Program-made: the position numbers and the translations under genes
Source: Stereum hirsutum FP-91666 SS1
Lineage: Eukaryota; Basidiomycota; Agaricomycetes; Russulales; Stereaceae
Length of the DNA: 64,000 bases
NCBI RefSeq assembly: GCF_000264905.1
Contig: NW_006763133.1
Coordinates: 1,994,329 to 2,058,328 of the forward strand
Direction: 5' to 3'
The notes under the pieces: model-generated
The model's database searches: none
Seen by the model: only the letters and a program-made list of their open reading frames with translations
Told to the model about the DNA's origin: nothing
Shown here: in pieces, positions 36,101-47,892 of the stretch
Layout of the letters: each line of letters opens with the position of its first letter
How positions within the stretch are numbered: the stretch's first letter is position 1

Positions 36101-39100
36101 GCGCTCATGGCACAGGGGCACGCATACCACACCGAGCACACCGACTACACCGACAGCCTGGAGAACGACCAGCGCAAGTTGCTCATACGCATCCTCCAGA
36201 CAATCAATCGTCATCAAGAGCTCTCCGGACCCATGGTTGTATCGTACTTGATGGGATGGGACGACACATATAAGTCGCACCACTATACACCGATCTACTG
36301 GTCCTCATTCAGCGGTGCCATCATGCGTACTTTTCCGGAGCTGAAACGTTCAAGGTGAGTTCAGTTTTCGCTCTATTATACACGCGCTGTATTAATTCTG
36401 GGGAAATTAGACCAACCAATGATCACCAAGACCCAAGTGAATCAGACGACAGAATTCAAGCGGTACGAGACTCCACACATACTGACATGTATATGAATTG
36501 ACCAGAATCGATATTATCAAGCCACCGGCTGAAAATATCATAGATGGACCAGAAGAAGGTCCTAGTGCAGAGCACGACACCGAGGTTTGTAGTTGCTGAT
36601 TACAAGTCTGCACACTGACACTGACAATAACCGCATTACCACAGAATGAAGATGACGTGGTGACACTCGAGGCCGACGGAGTTGGAAAGCTATTCGGCAA
36701 ATCACAAGTGACTGACTACCAATGCCGCGGACGGGCTCTCGAAGGGGACAACCTCATCGACTTCTTTGTGGATACCTACGAGTTGGAGGAGAAACCGTCA
36801 AAGAGGCAAAGCACGAACGAACCTTCCCCTTCCGCTGGTGTAACTCGAGGGCGGCCACCTAACGAACGTGCTCCCTATCTCTCAGCGCATCCCAAATCTG
36901 ACAAAGTCACACGCGTCGTCCGCAGTGAGGGCCACAACACGCTCCCCAACTTCATCGGCTATCAAACCATACCGCGAAGTGACGATCCCGCCACACTTTC
37001 ATACTACTGTGCGGCCATGCTCCTCCTGCTTAAACCTTGGCGAAATTTACGGACAGATCTCAAGAGGCCAGACCAGACTTGGGAGGCAGCCCTCGAGGAC
37101 TTCCAGGCGAGAGCCCCGCCGCGGATACGCAGGATGCAGACGGGGTTCCAGTATTTCCATGAATGCCTGTCTGCAGCGCAAGAAAGCCGCAGACAACGCG
37201 AAGCTCAAGTGTCTCCTGCAGACGCCGGGGACGATGAGGAGGACCTTGGTGAGGATGCGAACACGCCAGAGATGGAGGAGTTCAGCGAGGAGACCCTGGA
37301 GCTGCTGAAATATCGCTTGCTCAATCAGAACGAGGAGGTCTATGGCCGTGATGCGATAGAGAAGGCCAAGGACTCGGGTATCTTTAGTGGACGCGCCGCT
37401 CAGTGGGTTATCGAACCAAACGGTGAAAAGGAATCCATCTCTGTGGCCCGAGCAGAAGACAACATCCGCCTTGCAGGCTGGAAGCAGCAGATGGAGGATG
37501 ATATCGCGAAGCAAAACGCCGCATACGTCTCCTCGGATCGTCTAACGGCACAGGCTACCACAGCAATTCCATCGTTGCCACCTCTTGTCGAACCCCTCGA
37601 CCCCACCGCCACAGTAACCGTCCTGCCTGACGCGACGAGCGAAGGCGTCGAACAGTCTTTACCGGCAGTCACCCCCTCTGCGCTCAAACCTGACCAACGA
37701 CGAGCCTTTGACATCATTACCTGGCACCTCGAGCAGAAACTGTCCGGGAAGGAAGTCCCGCCACTTCGTATGATCCTTTCTGGGGAGGGTGGCACCGGCA
37801 AGTCAAAGGTTATCCAGACGGTCACAGCGCGGTTCGCGGAGTTGCAGGCACGCCACATCCTGGTGAAAGCTGCGTACACCGGTGTAGCTGCATCTCTCAT
37901 TGACGGCAAAACGACCCATACTATCGCAGCTATGGGCCTAAAAGGAGATGATACAGTCAGCGACGAGGCGAAGGCAAAACTCTGTGAGTTCTGGAAGGAC
38001 AAGTTATACTTGATTTTGGACGAATATTCTATGCTGGGGAAGAGATTTCTTGCGGCACTTTCCCGGAACATCAGTATCGGCAAGCAGAAACCTGGCGAAT
38101 GGAATGCAGACGAATCTTTCGGCGGCATAAGCGTCATCTTGGCTGGTGATCATCACCAGTTCCCTCCGGTGGCGGCGGACAGCGATGCTCTCTACTTTCC
38201 AACACGCCCAGGTCGAGACAAACTCGAGAGTTTGGTAGGCCGAACTATATTCGAAGAGTTCCGAGAGGTCGTCATTCTCAAAGAGCAGATGCGTATAACG
38301 GACCCAGTGTGGCGTACCTTCTTACAAAACCTTCGTCACGGTCGGGTCGCACAGGAAGATCTCTTCATGCTTCGGAACCTCATTATCTCAAATCCATCCT
38401 GCCCTCCTACCGACTTCACCGCTGAGCCATGGAGCAAGGCTCCATTAGTTACACCTCGGCACTCTGCGCGGCGACAGTGGAACGAAGAAGCGGTCAAGAA
38501 ACACTGTCAAGAAACCAAAGTCAGACGGTTCATCTGCCCCGCAGAAGACTCAGTCAAGGAGAGATCATACCGCCCGGTGAATCTCGCAGAGAGGCATGCA
38601 ATCATCGAACGATCACTCAGAGCACGGAAGCGGAAGGCGCGAAGCAAAGACCTTCCCGACATGGTTGACCTCGCCGTAGGCATGAAGGTCCTCGTGACGA
38701 CCAATCTCGCCACAGATCTCGACTTAGCGAATGGAGCCAAGGGTGAAATCGTCAGCATTGTGCTTCATCCGAGCGAGCCACCAATCGGAGACGCACCAGT
38801 CGTTCATCTGAAGAACATGCCAACGTGTCTCTTGGTGAAAATGGAGCGCACGCGCGCCACGAAACTTGCTGGACTAGCAGATCGGGTCATTCCTATCGAG
38901 CCCTCATCCATGACGATGCGGATCCACGTACGCGTTACAGACACCAAGTATGTCAACCGGACGGCTCGACGTCGTCAGTTCCCTATGGTTCCAGCGTACG
39001 CTTTCACGGATTATCGTGCACAAGGGCAGACGATCACGTACGTTCTTGTCGACATCAAACAGCCGCCAACCGGAGGCCTCAACCTTTTCAACCTTTACGT

Positions 39101-39281
39101 TACGTTATCGCGTAGCTCCGGGCGAGACACTATCCGGCTCCTTCGGGATTTCGACGATAGCACCTTCTTGAAGGCTCACCAGCCGGAGGTGGGAGTGGAG
39201 GATGACCGACTCGAGCTGCTGAATGAAGTGACAAGGAAATGGTGGGATAAGATACGGGTTTCATCAACCATAGTTGTGTAG
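33194..39281 (+). CDS. Helitron Rep-helicase (RepHel) protein
   Basis: Transposase of a rolling-circle Helitron. Exon 1 (33194-34511) encodes an N-terminal region with CxxC pairs (CSICAR, CGQCLSALK) and PKLSLANNLWLGPIP, the DUF6570-like block of fungal Helitrons. After intron 34512-34577 comes the Helitron-like N/Rep region: RTNFFERAFPTLFPYGRGG, PPTVWMTINPNDLHDPIAQI, the HUH motif in QGRGTLHLHILFWLL, and the paired catalytic tyrosines in FYVSTYQAKKQ. The Pif1-like helicase follows: MILSGEGGTGKSKVIQTV (Walker A), YLILDEYSMLGKRFL (Walker B), ISVILAGDHHQFPPVAADS, AFTDYRAQGQTITYVLVDI and LYVTLSRSSGRDTIRLL. Long frames show no premature stop. The 36357-36656 stretch must be split by short introns whose borders I could not settle, so partial decay there is possible. 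Confidence 0.88.
33194..39281 (+). mobile_element. Helitron (autonomous type, ends not located)
   Basis: The span given is only the RepHel gene, since the termini were not found. Helitrons normally begin with TC and end with CTRR after a short hairpin, inserted between A and T. No unambiguous pair was seen. Stem-loops at 33056-33088 and 39789-39845 bracket the gene and are the best candidates for structured ends; the element may also reach left to include gene B. All catalytic motifs are present, so the copy could be recent. Confidence 0.75.
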
Positions 39282-41010
39282 ATAAACGAATATATGTACC
39301 TCTATCTATTCAGAGCATAATCTTGAGAGATACACGACAGCACAGAGTACAAGGTAGGAGGAGAGACACAAGAGATGATCGCGAAGACGCCGGATTGTCT
39401 TGACACATGGAACTTACATAAATGATGAAAGGCGCCCACAGGCTGTGTGGCTACGCACATCGGCACTGTTACTGTGATAGTACCTCACACAAGTTGTACA
39501 TGACAGAGGATGAACGACACAAACTTCCGTCATGTTTTGTGTCTACATTGGGGGGCTGAACACTAAGTACTATGTGGCCCTCAGCGCGGCCGTATGGGGC
39601 ACAAAGAACGCGCGGGCTTCCTCAGGCACCGCACGACGGTATGTCTTCATTCAAAATTGCGCCAAGCGCAAAATCCTCAGGTTTCAAGCCAGGAAGGGCT
39701 CTCGACGACTACATTTTAGAATTCAGGACTCTCCTAAACCGAATTTCTTTAGTGCATATCAAGCAGGCACTGCGCTCAGACAGGAAACATGGCGGTCATG
39801 ACAGCGGTTCTGTGATTTTCCGGAGCTGTCATAGGGACCCGCCATTGACGCGTGCAGTCGCATTTCTCCCTATTTCTCCCCGCTACGACAAACCTGCAGT
39901 GTACTTGCCAATGGACAAAGCTAAACGGGGTATGTTAAGAAGAGTTGAACATCTGTCTATTAAACTGTCCTTCCTTCCTTCCTGATCGCTGTTTTGTTGT
40001 GGTTTGTTTTGTAGTTCGGCTCTGGGATGCCCGCCACATAATGAAGACTGCATGGTGTAATTTCACCCAATGGTTCAGGCGCACACATATCGAGCGCATG
40101 CGCAAGTCATGTAGAAGAGAGCACAACGAGCGCGTGGATAATAGGCCAGTTGCAGAGGACAGCGAGCAGCCATCACGAGGCCAACTTTCCGTCCACCCGC
40201 ATATTCTCGTAGTTGGTGATGTGCATCAGTGGCAGCCGACAGAGGTGCGTTGCTCGTCCTATGAAGTGCATGATACACCGAGAGCTTATTCTGATGTTAC
40301 TGTAGGATGGGAACCATATACACTCGGAAGACAGTGGGTACGGCACAGAGTCAACGATGCCCACACTAGAGGCGGCTTCGACTCGTAGTAGCACAGACGA
40401 GTGAATGTAAACAATTTATTTCACATATTGTCAAGTCTGGTAAGAAGCGTGAGGAGCTACAATACAACGGCAAGATACATATACGGCGCAAGAGGCGGTC
40501 AACGAAGCAAAGGACGTTCGCAGCGAAAGAGCAAAGAGTGAAGCGCAAAAACCATGTGAGAAAAGCTTACGCAAACTGTTTGGCTTTGTATGCGATAAAG
40601 TCGTTCAGCCACAATTACCGGGGTGGGAGAGACCTTGCAAGCAAGGTAATAACATCCACGTCTACTACGGTAGTCGCAACGCTCCGAGGCACTCACATGA
40701 AGGCTTGAACGATTACTATAACTCAAGCTAAGAAAGGAAGACATATGGTCCAGAACCACTCCAGTCTCCAGAACGCTGACGCCACAGTGCTGTAGAGTAC
40801 TATACATGGCCTCGCGAGTGCCACACGTTAAGCTGTGGAACGCAGCGGAATACAGAGGACGGCACGCAATTAAATTAGCGTCACAAGAAGATAGCATTCC
40901 AATCGTTAAACTGGGAAATTAGGCTCAGATTGATCCATTTCGTGGCTCCGTGCTTAAGGTCGTCTCTTCGTCGTATCGTACAATTTCCAGACGTGTGGCC
41001 ACTAGCAACC
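39282..41010. other. Gene-poor stretch downstream of the Helitron
   Basis: 1.7 kb without a convincing gene. Open frames at 39945-40388 (plus) and 40499-40897 (minus) lack a good ATG start or family features. The left half contains an imperfect inverted repeat (listed). It probably includes the 3' end of the Helitron and decayed or captured DNA. The right end is the 3' flank of the MFS gene. Confidence 0.4.
39789..39845. repeat. Imperfect inverted repeat, 17- and 21-nt arms
   Basis: Left arm ATGGCGGTCATGACAGC (39789-39805) and right arm 39825-39845, whose reverse complement starts ATGGCGGGTC and ends ATGACAGC. The arms differ only by 4 extra bases on the right. The loop is 19 nt. The element shares the TGACAGC word with the stem-loop at 33056, on the other side of the Helitron gene. 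Confidence 0.75.
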
Positions 41011-43924
41011 TCATAAACTGACATGAAAGCAAATCTCAGTGAGCAGAAAACCTCCCCTGGAAGAATCAGATGTGTGAGCATGGAGATAAGCAGCACATAA
41101 GAGTAAATGAAGACTGACACGCAGGTATTCCCCTTTCCACTGGACATATGGGACAATCAAGAAGAACAAGCCCGTGACAATTCTAGACAGAGACAGAGAA
41201 CGTCAGCATGCCGGGAACCACGAAAAGAGTCGTATCAACGCACGCAGCCTCGCAACCAAAGGTCTGCAGGGCTCCATTCTTGCTAGCCCAAGGAACCTGG
41301 AAATACGCCACAGCAAATCCACCGAGCGTGCGGGATAGGTTGATCAAGGCACTAATCTCTCCATGATGCTTCGGGAAACAATCATTGCAGTAGGCATCTG
41401 ATCGAATGAATCAATATCAAGGATAATCACGGAAAAATCGAGGTCATCGAGGGAGTGCTCACAAACGGCAACCGTATTGATCATCGTAGCGACTTCTGAG
41501 ATACCCCAGCCCATGATGAGGGCGCCGGCTGAGAGGTGTTTTTGGAGGGAGGCGCCGAGGACGACGTAACCACAGATGTACAAGATGACGGCCAAGTAGC
41601 ATGCCCTATGAGAATAAGATTTATAAGTAGTGCAGAGATTGCGCTCGACCTTTGCAATGTGCACGTACCAAAGACGACTTTCAGCGTAGAACACACCATG
41701 GTTACGTCTGATGCTGATGTTCATGATCCAGTCGTTCAAGTATCGGCCAATGATTTCTCCAATGAGTACTGCAACCTACAGTAACAAAGGACAGAGAAAT
41801 CAGATCATCTCGTTTAAGAAGAGGCAGCGCAACATACGATGGGTGTCCCGTAGCCGCCTAACAAAAGATGTAAAACTCAGTACTAGTCAGACATACGAAG
41901 GCAGATTATAGCTACCTGCGATAGCAAACTGGCTCCATCCAAAGCCGACAGGAGCAGGCTCCCCCAAAAATACTGCATTCGTCACATTAATCCCAATGGA
42001 AAACCCGAAAAGTGCACCCTATTACGATGCGCACATCAGCAATGCGCCGAATTCGCGCACACAAAGAAGTGAACACACCTCGAAGATCAGGATAGCGAGG
42101 AGATGAGGGCGCCACACAATGCCAACAGTAGCAAAAATGATAGTAGACCATGATGAGCGGTACTTTGCCATTCTCGCGCCCGTAGTTCCGATGAGCGTCT
42201 CGAAACGATAGCGGAAGCCAGTGGAGAGGCGTGGAGGTATTGGCTTGAGGGTGCGGTCGTACATACTTTATACCGAGTCAGTAGTGAATATCGATATAGC
42301 ATTCGTAATGAGAAACTCACGTCTCTTCGCTGAAGAACACGATCAAAGCAAGAACGATAGCTCCGTAGATACACCCAGTTCCATAGGTCCATCGCCAGCT
42401 GTATTAGCGCAGAAATTAGCGTTACCCGCAGCGGCCAGGAAACAGGCAGGCTTACTTTGCGCGAGCGACTAAGAATCCAAAGGCGAAGGGGGACAGGAAA
42501 GGCGATATGACGAAACCCATTGTCCAGAAGTTGAGCTGTAATAGTTGGCCAAGAGGTAAAGCCGTGATTTCATAACGTCGTTCTGGAAAGTACGGACCTT
42601 TCGTGCTTGGAGGTGGAAGGGGTACATCTAATACACACAATGAGCACTGTTTAATGAGTGGAAGTAAGATTGCAACGTACGTCGGTGATCACATAGAGAC
42701 CCTGCAGATCTTCTCAGTAGATGGCTAGAAGCGGTGGAAAACAAGACCAGGCGAACTCACTGTCACTTGCGGGCATGTCCTAACAGCAGATAAAATTTGG
42801 TCGATAAAGGACGGAGACAGAGTGAAAAGAAGGCCAGCTTACCCGAAGAATGCAGTCAGACAACGCATGGCTAGAGATACCGAAACGTAAGAAATCGCAT
42901 TCCCTCAACAACATATTTAGCAAGGCACCGCACCCGTGAACGTTTTAAGGTTTGGTGCAAATGTGCACCCAACCAAGAAACCTAGAGACAGCACCTAACC
43001 ATGGCATGAGCATCGAGTACCTCCTTGATGCCGGACGAACTAACTTGTGTCCAGAACAGCACGGGGAGCCGCCCAAAGCGTCGCATGAGCATCACAGCAA
43101 ATATACCTCCCCAGCCTGTCGGAATATCAGTTTCGTGTAGCCTCAAAGGCCTAATCGGACACTGACCCAAGAGGAAGATACTCCAGCTGATCGCGGTGCG
43201 AGGCTATCAGAGACTTTGTATATATATTGCATTCAGGAGGTGCGTACTTGGATGTGAGGTTGTTGATGACTCCTGTGGTCGTGTCGAACTGTGCGGCGAG
43301 CGCGAAGATGTCCGCGATACCTAGGAAGTGCTTTCAGTATCCTTTCTCTGGCAGTGGAAAGACGAACAGGCGCTGACCTATGCCGGAGTCGAAATCTGGG
43401 ACTATAGCCGCCAAAGTCATGATAACGAGTTGTACTGTTTTCCTACGACTACTCCACTATACAGAATCCAAACATCTTGGGAAATGGCTCTCGGAAAAAA
43501 ATGGACGTGGCTCACGTTTTGTGGGTCTTCGCTGCATATCGCCCTTCAAGTCAAATACAGTTCTCGAACGAGATAGAGAGTACGCAACTCAGAATCTGTG
43601 GGCTGAGGCCAAAGCACCTTGGATCCATCCTTCGTGAGCTTCAACTGCGACGCGACCTTTTCGCCGAGTTCTATCCTTGCTTCTCTACACTCAGTCACGG
43701 GAGCAAGCATCAAGAAATCAGGTGAGCTATACGCCTGAACAAAACGGACAAGGGAAAAAAACGCACTCTGGATCGACGATGAGACGCCCAGCATTCAGCT
43801 CATGATACGACAAGAGGTCTATCTCAGAGCCAGAGCCTGCAGACGACCCCCGGTCGACCTGGTCGATAGCATCGTTCTTCTCGTTCTCAGGACTGAACGC
43901 AGCGGGCTGGGACTCTTGAGACAT
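41011..43924 (-). CDS. Major facilitator superfamily transporter
   Basis: Twelve-helix-type membrane transporter with unknown substrate. The ATG at 43924 gives MSQESQPAAFSPENEKNDA and an acidic tail with LLSYHELNAGRLIVDPEEAR, ELGEKVASQLKLTKDGSKVL and WPQPTDSDEDPQNWSSRRK, a leader typical of basidiomycete MFS general-substrate transporters. The first membrane segment reads VQLVIMTLAAIVPDFDSGIG, then IADIFALAAQFDTTTGVINN. Near the C-terminus come YLAVILYICGYVVLGASLQK, ALIMGWGISEVATMINTVAV, YAYCNDCFPKHHGEISALIN, LSRTLGGFAVAYFQVPWASK and IVTGLFFLIVPYVQWKGEYL. The exons are many and short (at least ten introns). The last junction and stop (41011-41013) are my best reading. Family call is firm; the substrate cannot be inferred from sequence, as relatives include uncharacterised drug and metabolite exporters. 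Confidence 0.85.
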
Positions 43925-45211
43925 GGCGAGCTCGAAGCTGTAAGCCGAAGAGTGGATGCTGGTAAGCTCAGAGCAACGTAAAGCATTCCAGCCGCCCGTG
44001 GCTTATTAGTACCCTCGAGTTCAGAAGACCCCCTTCCCACAGACATGGTCTAAGCATTGATGCGCGCCGGTACAATTGGAAGATGTGATCCATATTTTTT
44101 ATCAGAAGCATACCCCACGATCAAGCTCCTACCTGTCGCACAGAGGCTAACCTGTATTGTAACGAGGTCTCTCATATTATTCACAGACGTGCACGAGCAT
44201 GAGAAAGCCCCACGTCCTCGGAATTAGGTACATATATGGTGTCCGAAACGGGGGATATAACCACGGAGTTGCGAGAAGAACATGAGATTGTAGAACGTGA
44301 CGGAATGAGCAAGGTCATGAGATGGAAGGTTAACCGCGTTCGATGGTGATGACCAACGGCATCGCGTTAAACTGAAGTTCTGACAGGAGATACAGAAACA
44401 GCGTACGCATAGGCATAGGCGCCATACGTTGACGGAGTTTGTGCCAGACACTAGAGTAGCATTTTAGACGAACCCAAACGTTCAGGCAAGACCGCGCAGG
44501 AACACTGTGGAAGAATAGCCCTGTCGTGGAAAGAAGCGCGGAGTACGAAGGTAGTTTCGGAGCCCACTTGCTTCATCATACTTCACTTGGGATAATTCTC
44601 CCGAGGTGCAAGGTAGTTACAAGGGAATGCCAGTAGCGTGTGAGTAGTATGATTGGTGGACTTGCCAGGATGCGAAGCCTGGAGCCTCCTGATAGGCGGC
44701 CAGGATGAAAGCAGATAACGTCATGAAAGCTTGTGTGGGCCTAAACCAGTAAATTCCAAACCAGCAGGAGCTACTTAGCGCCCTGTTTGACCGTAGAAAT
44801 GCTTCATAGAGGAGAGGAAAAGGCCCAAGTCAGATTCGAGGCCTTCACGTTTCTTGATAGCCACGAATCTCAAAAACTAGATAGCAACCCTTGTAACTTA
44901 GCAAGTATGTCAGTAATAGTGTTTTAAGAGGGGAAGGCCAGTCCAAAAAAGTCTTCCTACTATACCATCTGTAAATGAGCGTGCTGATGACTGTCGTCCG
45001 TTGGTCGTCTGGTGATGGAAGGGATGGGAGATCTGAATGTGGCGGGGTGGCACTCGTTAGATCACGGGGTGAGACAAGGAGTGTCAAGCCGTTTTCGGCG
45101 TAGCAAATTCGAGAATAGCTAACCTCTCCGCTCAACCGCAACATTGTCGATATCGTGACTTTCGCCTTATCCCTTCCTTCTCGTACTTAGCGCGCTCTCA
45201 GATCATACTAC
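43925..45211. other. Gene-poor divergent stretch upstream of the MFS gene
   Basis: 1.29 kb between two divergent starts. Open frames (for example 44845-45144 minus, 44224-44451 minus) are short and show no recognisable features. It holds the MFS promoter on the left and the zinc-finger gene promoter on the right. No repeat structure obvious by eye. Confidence 0.4.
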
Positions 45212-47449
45212 ATGCCTCCGAACAGTCTGCCGAAAACTAAGCGCTGTAATGTAGATAATGTTACTAGACAGATTCCATTGCTCCGCTGACTCTCCCCCCA
45301 GTTGTTCCACGATGACGGAACCCCCATCGCCACCAGGCGTGCGATTGGGTGTGCAAAATTCGATTGTCGCTTTGCCCATCCAGACGACCCTGAATGGGAG
45401 AGGCTACCGCCAACTTTCGGACGCTTTGGCCGTTCACCAAGCCCGGCCAGGAGAGCTCGGAGAAGCTTGTCCCCGCGTCCGAGAGCTCGCGGACGTGGAC
45501 GATCTCGAACTCCTCCTCGACGCAGGTCGCGTTCACCTATCACCCCTTCGACTAGACGACGCTCGTATTCGCGAGGTCACTCGCCAACAAACTCCACCAG
45601 TTCTCGCTATCGCGGCGACGACCGTTCTTTCCGTGACAGTGATCGACATCCACGTTTTCGAACTACGAGTGACCGTGACCCTCCTAGATTCTCTTCCCCG
45701 AGCGATCGTGACCGCGACCGCGAGAGGACCACCAGTTCGACATACGACCGTTTCGGGGCCAGCTCCTCTAGATTACCCCCGTCTGGTCCTCGGTCGATGA
45801 TGAGGGCCTCAGAGGATCGCTCGGAACCCGTCCCACCATCATCTGACCCACCACCTCCACCCCCAGACGGACCAGCCCCTCCCTTACCACCTCTCGGTTC
45901 CGGGTTCGCCACTACCTTTACTACTGTGGCACCCGCAGACGGAGGTTCTAGGGTGGAGTCAAACAAGAAGCTGAAGCATGATGTCTGGTCAGAACGGATC
46001 AGGTGCGTACAGCTCCCTTTGTTTTCGGACAAGTGGCGCATTGTTCATACGCTGTTGTAGCCTCCTAGCCGAAGCGTTCGCCGAACATGACAAGGAGAAG
46101 GAGCTGGAGAAGGAGATGCGGGACCATCAACGGATCGCACAGTCCGCCTACTTCTCGTCCCTTTCCGCTGAGGAGCAGACACAACACCTCGCTCATCTCA
46201 ACAGCACCCGAACCCGCTTAGAGGAACAGAAGTCAAAGAATGCCGCATATACCGCTCGACTGGTCGACACTGCTTTCTGGCCCGTTCTCGCTCCCTTTGA
46301 CGTCAAGGAGTTTGAAGAGAAATATAATAATATGGTGCAGACCACCACCGATCTTCGAAACAGTATCAATGAGACCCACACATCGATCATGCGAGCTAGC
46401 ACGTTGGACCCGTCTCGAACGCAGCCCGGGAGCACACATGCAGGGCCGTCCGCCGCGGGTCCCAGCGCATCCGGAGAGACTACCTCGCGCCCTACCAAGC
46501 GACGGCGAATTGACTCTCCTGACGAAGAGGCATCAGAGGCGGCACAACCACAGTCCGAGGTCGATAAAGCCGTGGAGATCATTGAAGACCAGATTTCCGC
46601 CCTTCATGACCGTCTCGCGGGTCTCGAAAACGAACAAAACCTTTACACGGAGTCGATCTTGGATGAGTTCGACTCGAGGTTGGAGGACACGGTCGACAAG
46701 ATCGCGAACGATACGGACGTCGTCGCGAACCTCGTAGCTGAATTGCGGGTGAATGGAGAGACATCGCCGATCATTCAAGGCAAACTCAAGGCGTTGGAAA
46801 TGGCGTTGGCTTCGTGCGATAAGGATATTGTTGACATGTCGAAAGAGATAGCTGAGTTGATCACAAAAAATATGGAGTTGAAGAAGGAGAACGATCGTCT
46901 GTTGCAGACGCAGGAAAGCCTGGTGCAGCGCATCCAACAGGTCAGTGCTAATATTTCGTCTTGGGAGTTCCTGTCGACTGAGTAGTGGATGTTTAGCTCG
47001 AATCCGCCCAAGTGGCACAGCAAGCGCTAAACGAAAGGACTCGTGGAGAACTTCGTGCAATCAACCAAGCACTCCAAGTATCGCATGAGCAAGCACCACC
47101 CACACTCCAAATCCCGCCCACCGAACTCCTCTTGCAAAGTATCGAGCGACCGATTTCCGCCATCGTTCGCTCGAAGGCTCTACCGATGATGAAGGAACTC
47201 CAAAAATCACTTCAGGACGTCCTTAGCGAGCGCGCTGACGAGATCCACAAGGACGTACTACCGCGTATTAATGGATGTCTGAGCTTAGCGGAGCTTATTA
47301 TCAGTTGGATCAGAAAGGTGGACTCGGAAGGGTGGGAGCAAACCGTACGGCCGCGGTCCTTGGGTCCGCGTACGATCGGTGCACCGCCAGTTATGGGGCC
47401 GCCTCCTCTTCCTTCATCTATGGCGCATCATCAGGTAAAACCGAGATAG
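45212..47449 (+). CDS. CCCH zinc-finger, RS/RD-rich, coiled-coil protein
   Basis: Unnamed, likely nuclear RNA-related protein of 690 residues. Four exons (45212-45250, 45302-46002, 46061-46940, 46997-47449) keep the frame. The first exon is only 39 nt and ends in KRCN, so the intron splits a CCCH-type finger: CN at the exon end, then GCAKFDCRFAHPDDPEWERL, giving C-x17-C-x4-C-x3-H. The first spacing is longer than usual. Next come an RS-rich stretch (RRSLSPRPRARGRGRSRTPP), an RD-rich stretch (SSPSDRDRDRERTTSS), a Pro run (PPSSDPPPPPPDGPAPPLPP) and long coiled coils (ELEKEMRDHQRIAQ; a second near 46560-47060). A basic KRRRIDSPDEE patch could be a nuclear signal. RS and RD repeats with a CCCH finger point to pre-mRNA processing, by analogy only. 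Confidence 0.8.
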
Positions 47450-47892
47450 TTGTACGTGGTTGCCGACGGTGGTGGACCTCTGCCTGATGCTTTCGACCTT
47501 TCTCTCTCCTTGTATTCCTGTCTTGTTCTCATGTCTAATCACATCTACAGTCTTCTAGCCGGCTAGTATGTACTTGCTCCTTACGAGGCCACATAACATG
47601 ATTACATATGGCACATAACTACATGATATGCTGCTCAGCTTGAACTATGTTTTCTTTCCGACGGATACACATACGAAACCATGTCGACCATCTTCCAACT
47701 GAGTCGATTCAACTTGAGCGCCGTGCTATCCGACTTCCTTCTGCACGCAAACAATGACGCCACAGACTAGACGAGTGCTCACCAGACACTCCCGACTCCT
47801 CTAGAATCACCCTCTCAGCTCGGTTGCGTCAACTTTGGATCGTCAAGCGAGGGAGACGAAGACGATATGATCATGGACGATGAGACAAAAAG
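47450..47892. other. Intergenic: 3' flank of the zinc-finger gene
   Basis: 443 bp with no gene seen; 3' UTR on the left, then unremarkable sequence up to the tRNA terminator. Confidence 0.45.
47887..47891 (-). terminator. Pol III T-run terminator of the tRNA
   Basis: Five T on the minus strand, one base after the tRNA 3' end. Confidence 0.8.

Noticed and set aside
33709..38137. Long antisense open frames opposite the RepHel gene (for example 33709-34233 and 37400-38137)
   Set aside because: These are shadows of a GC-rich coding strand; the sense frames carry the catalytic motifs.
39440..39454. CCACA-GGCTG-TGTGG hairpin as Helitron 3' end
   Set aside because: The 5-bp stem is weak and it is followed by CTAC, not CTRR.
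39945..40388. Plus-strand open frame of 147 codons after the Helitron
   Set aside because: It starts at a TTG, has mixed composition and no family features; probably chance or decayed DNA.
40499..40897. Minus-strand open frame of 132 codons
   Set aside because: No homology recognised, poor context, and it lies in the 3' flank of the MFS gene.
31000..41000. Exact Helitron termini (TC start, hairpin plus CTRR end)
   Set aside because: TC and CTRR words are too common to choose by eye; no pair with a convincing terminal hairpin and A/T insertion site was found.
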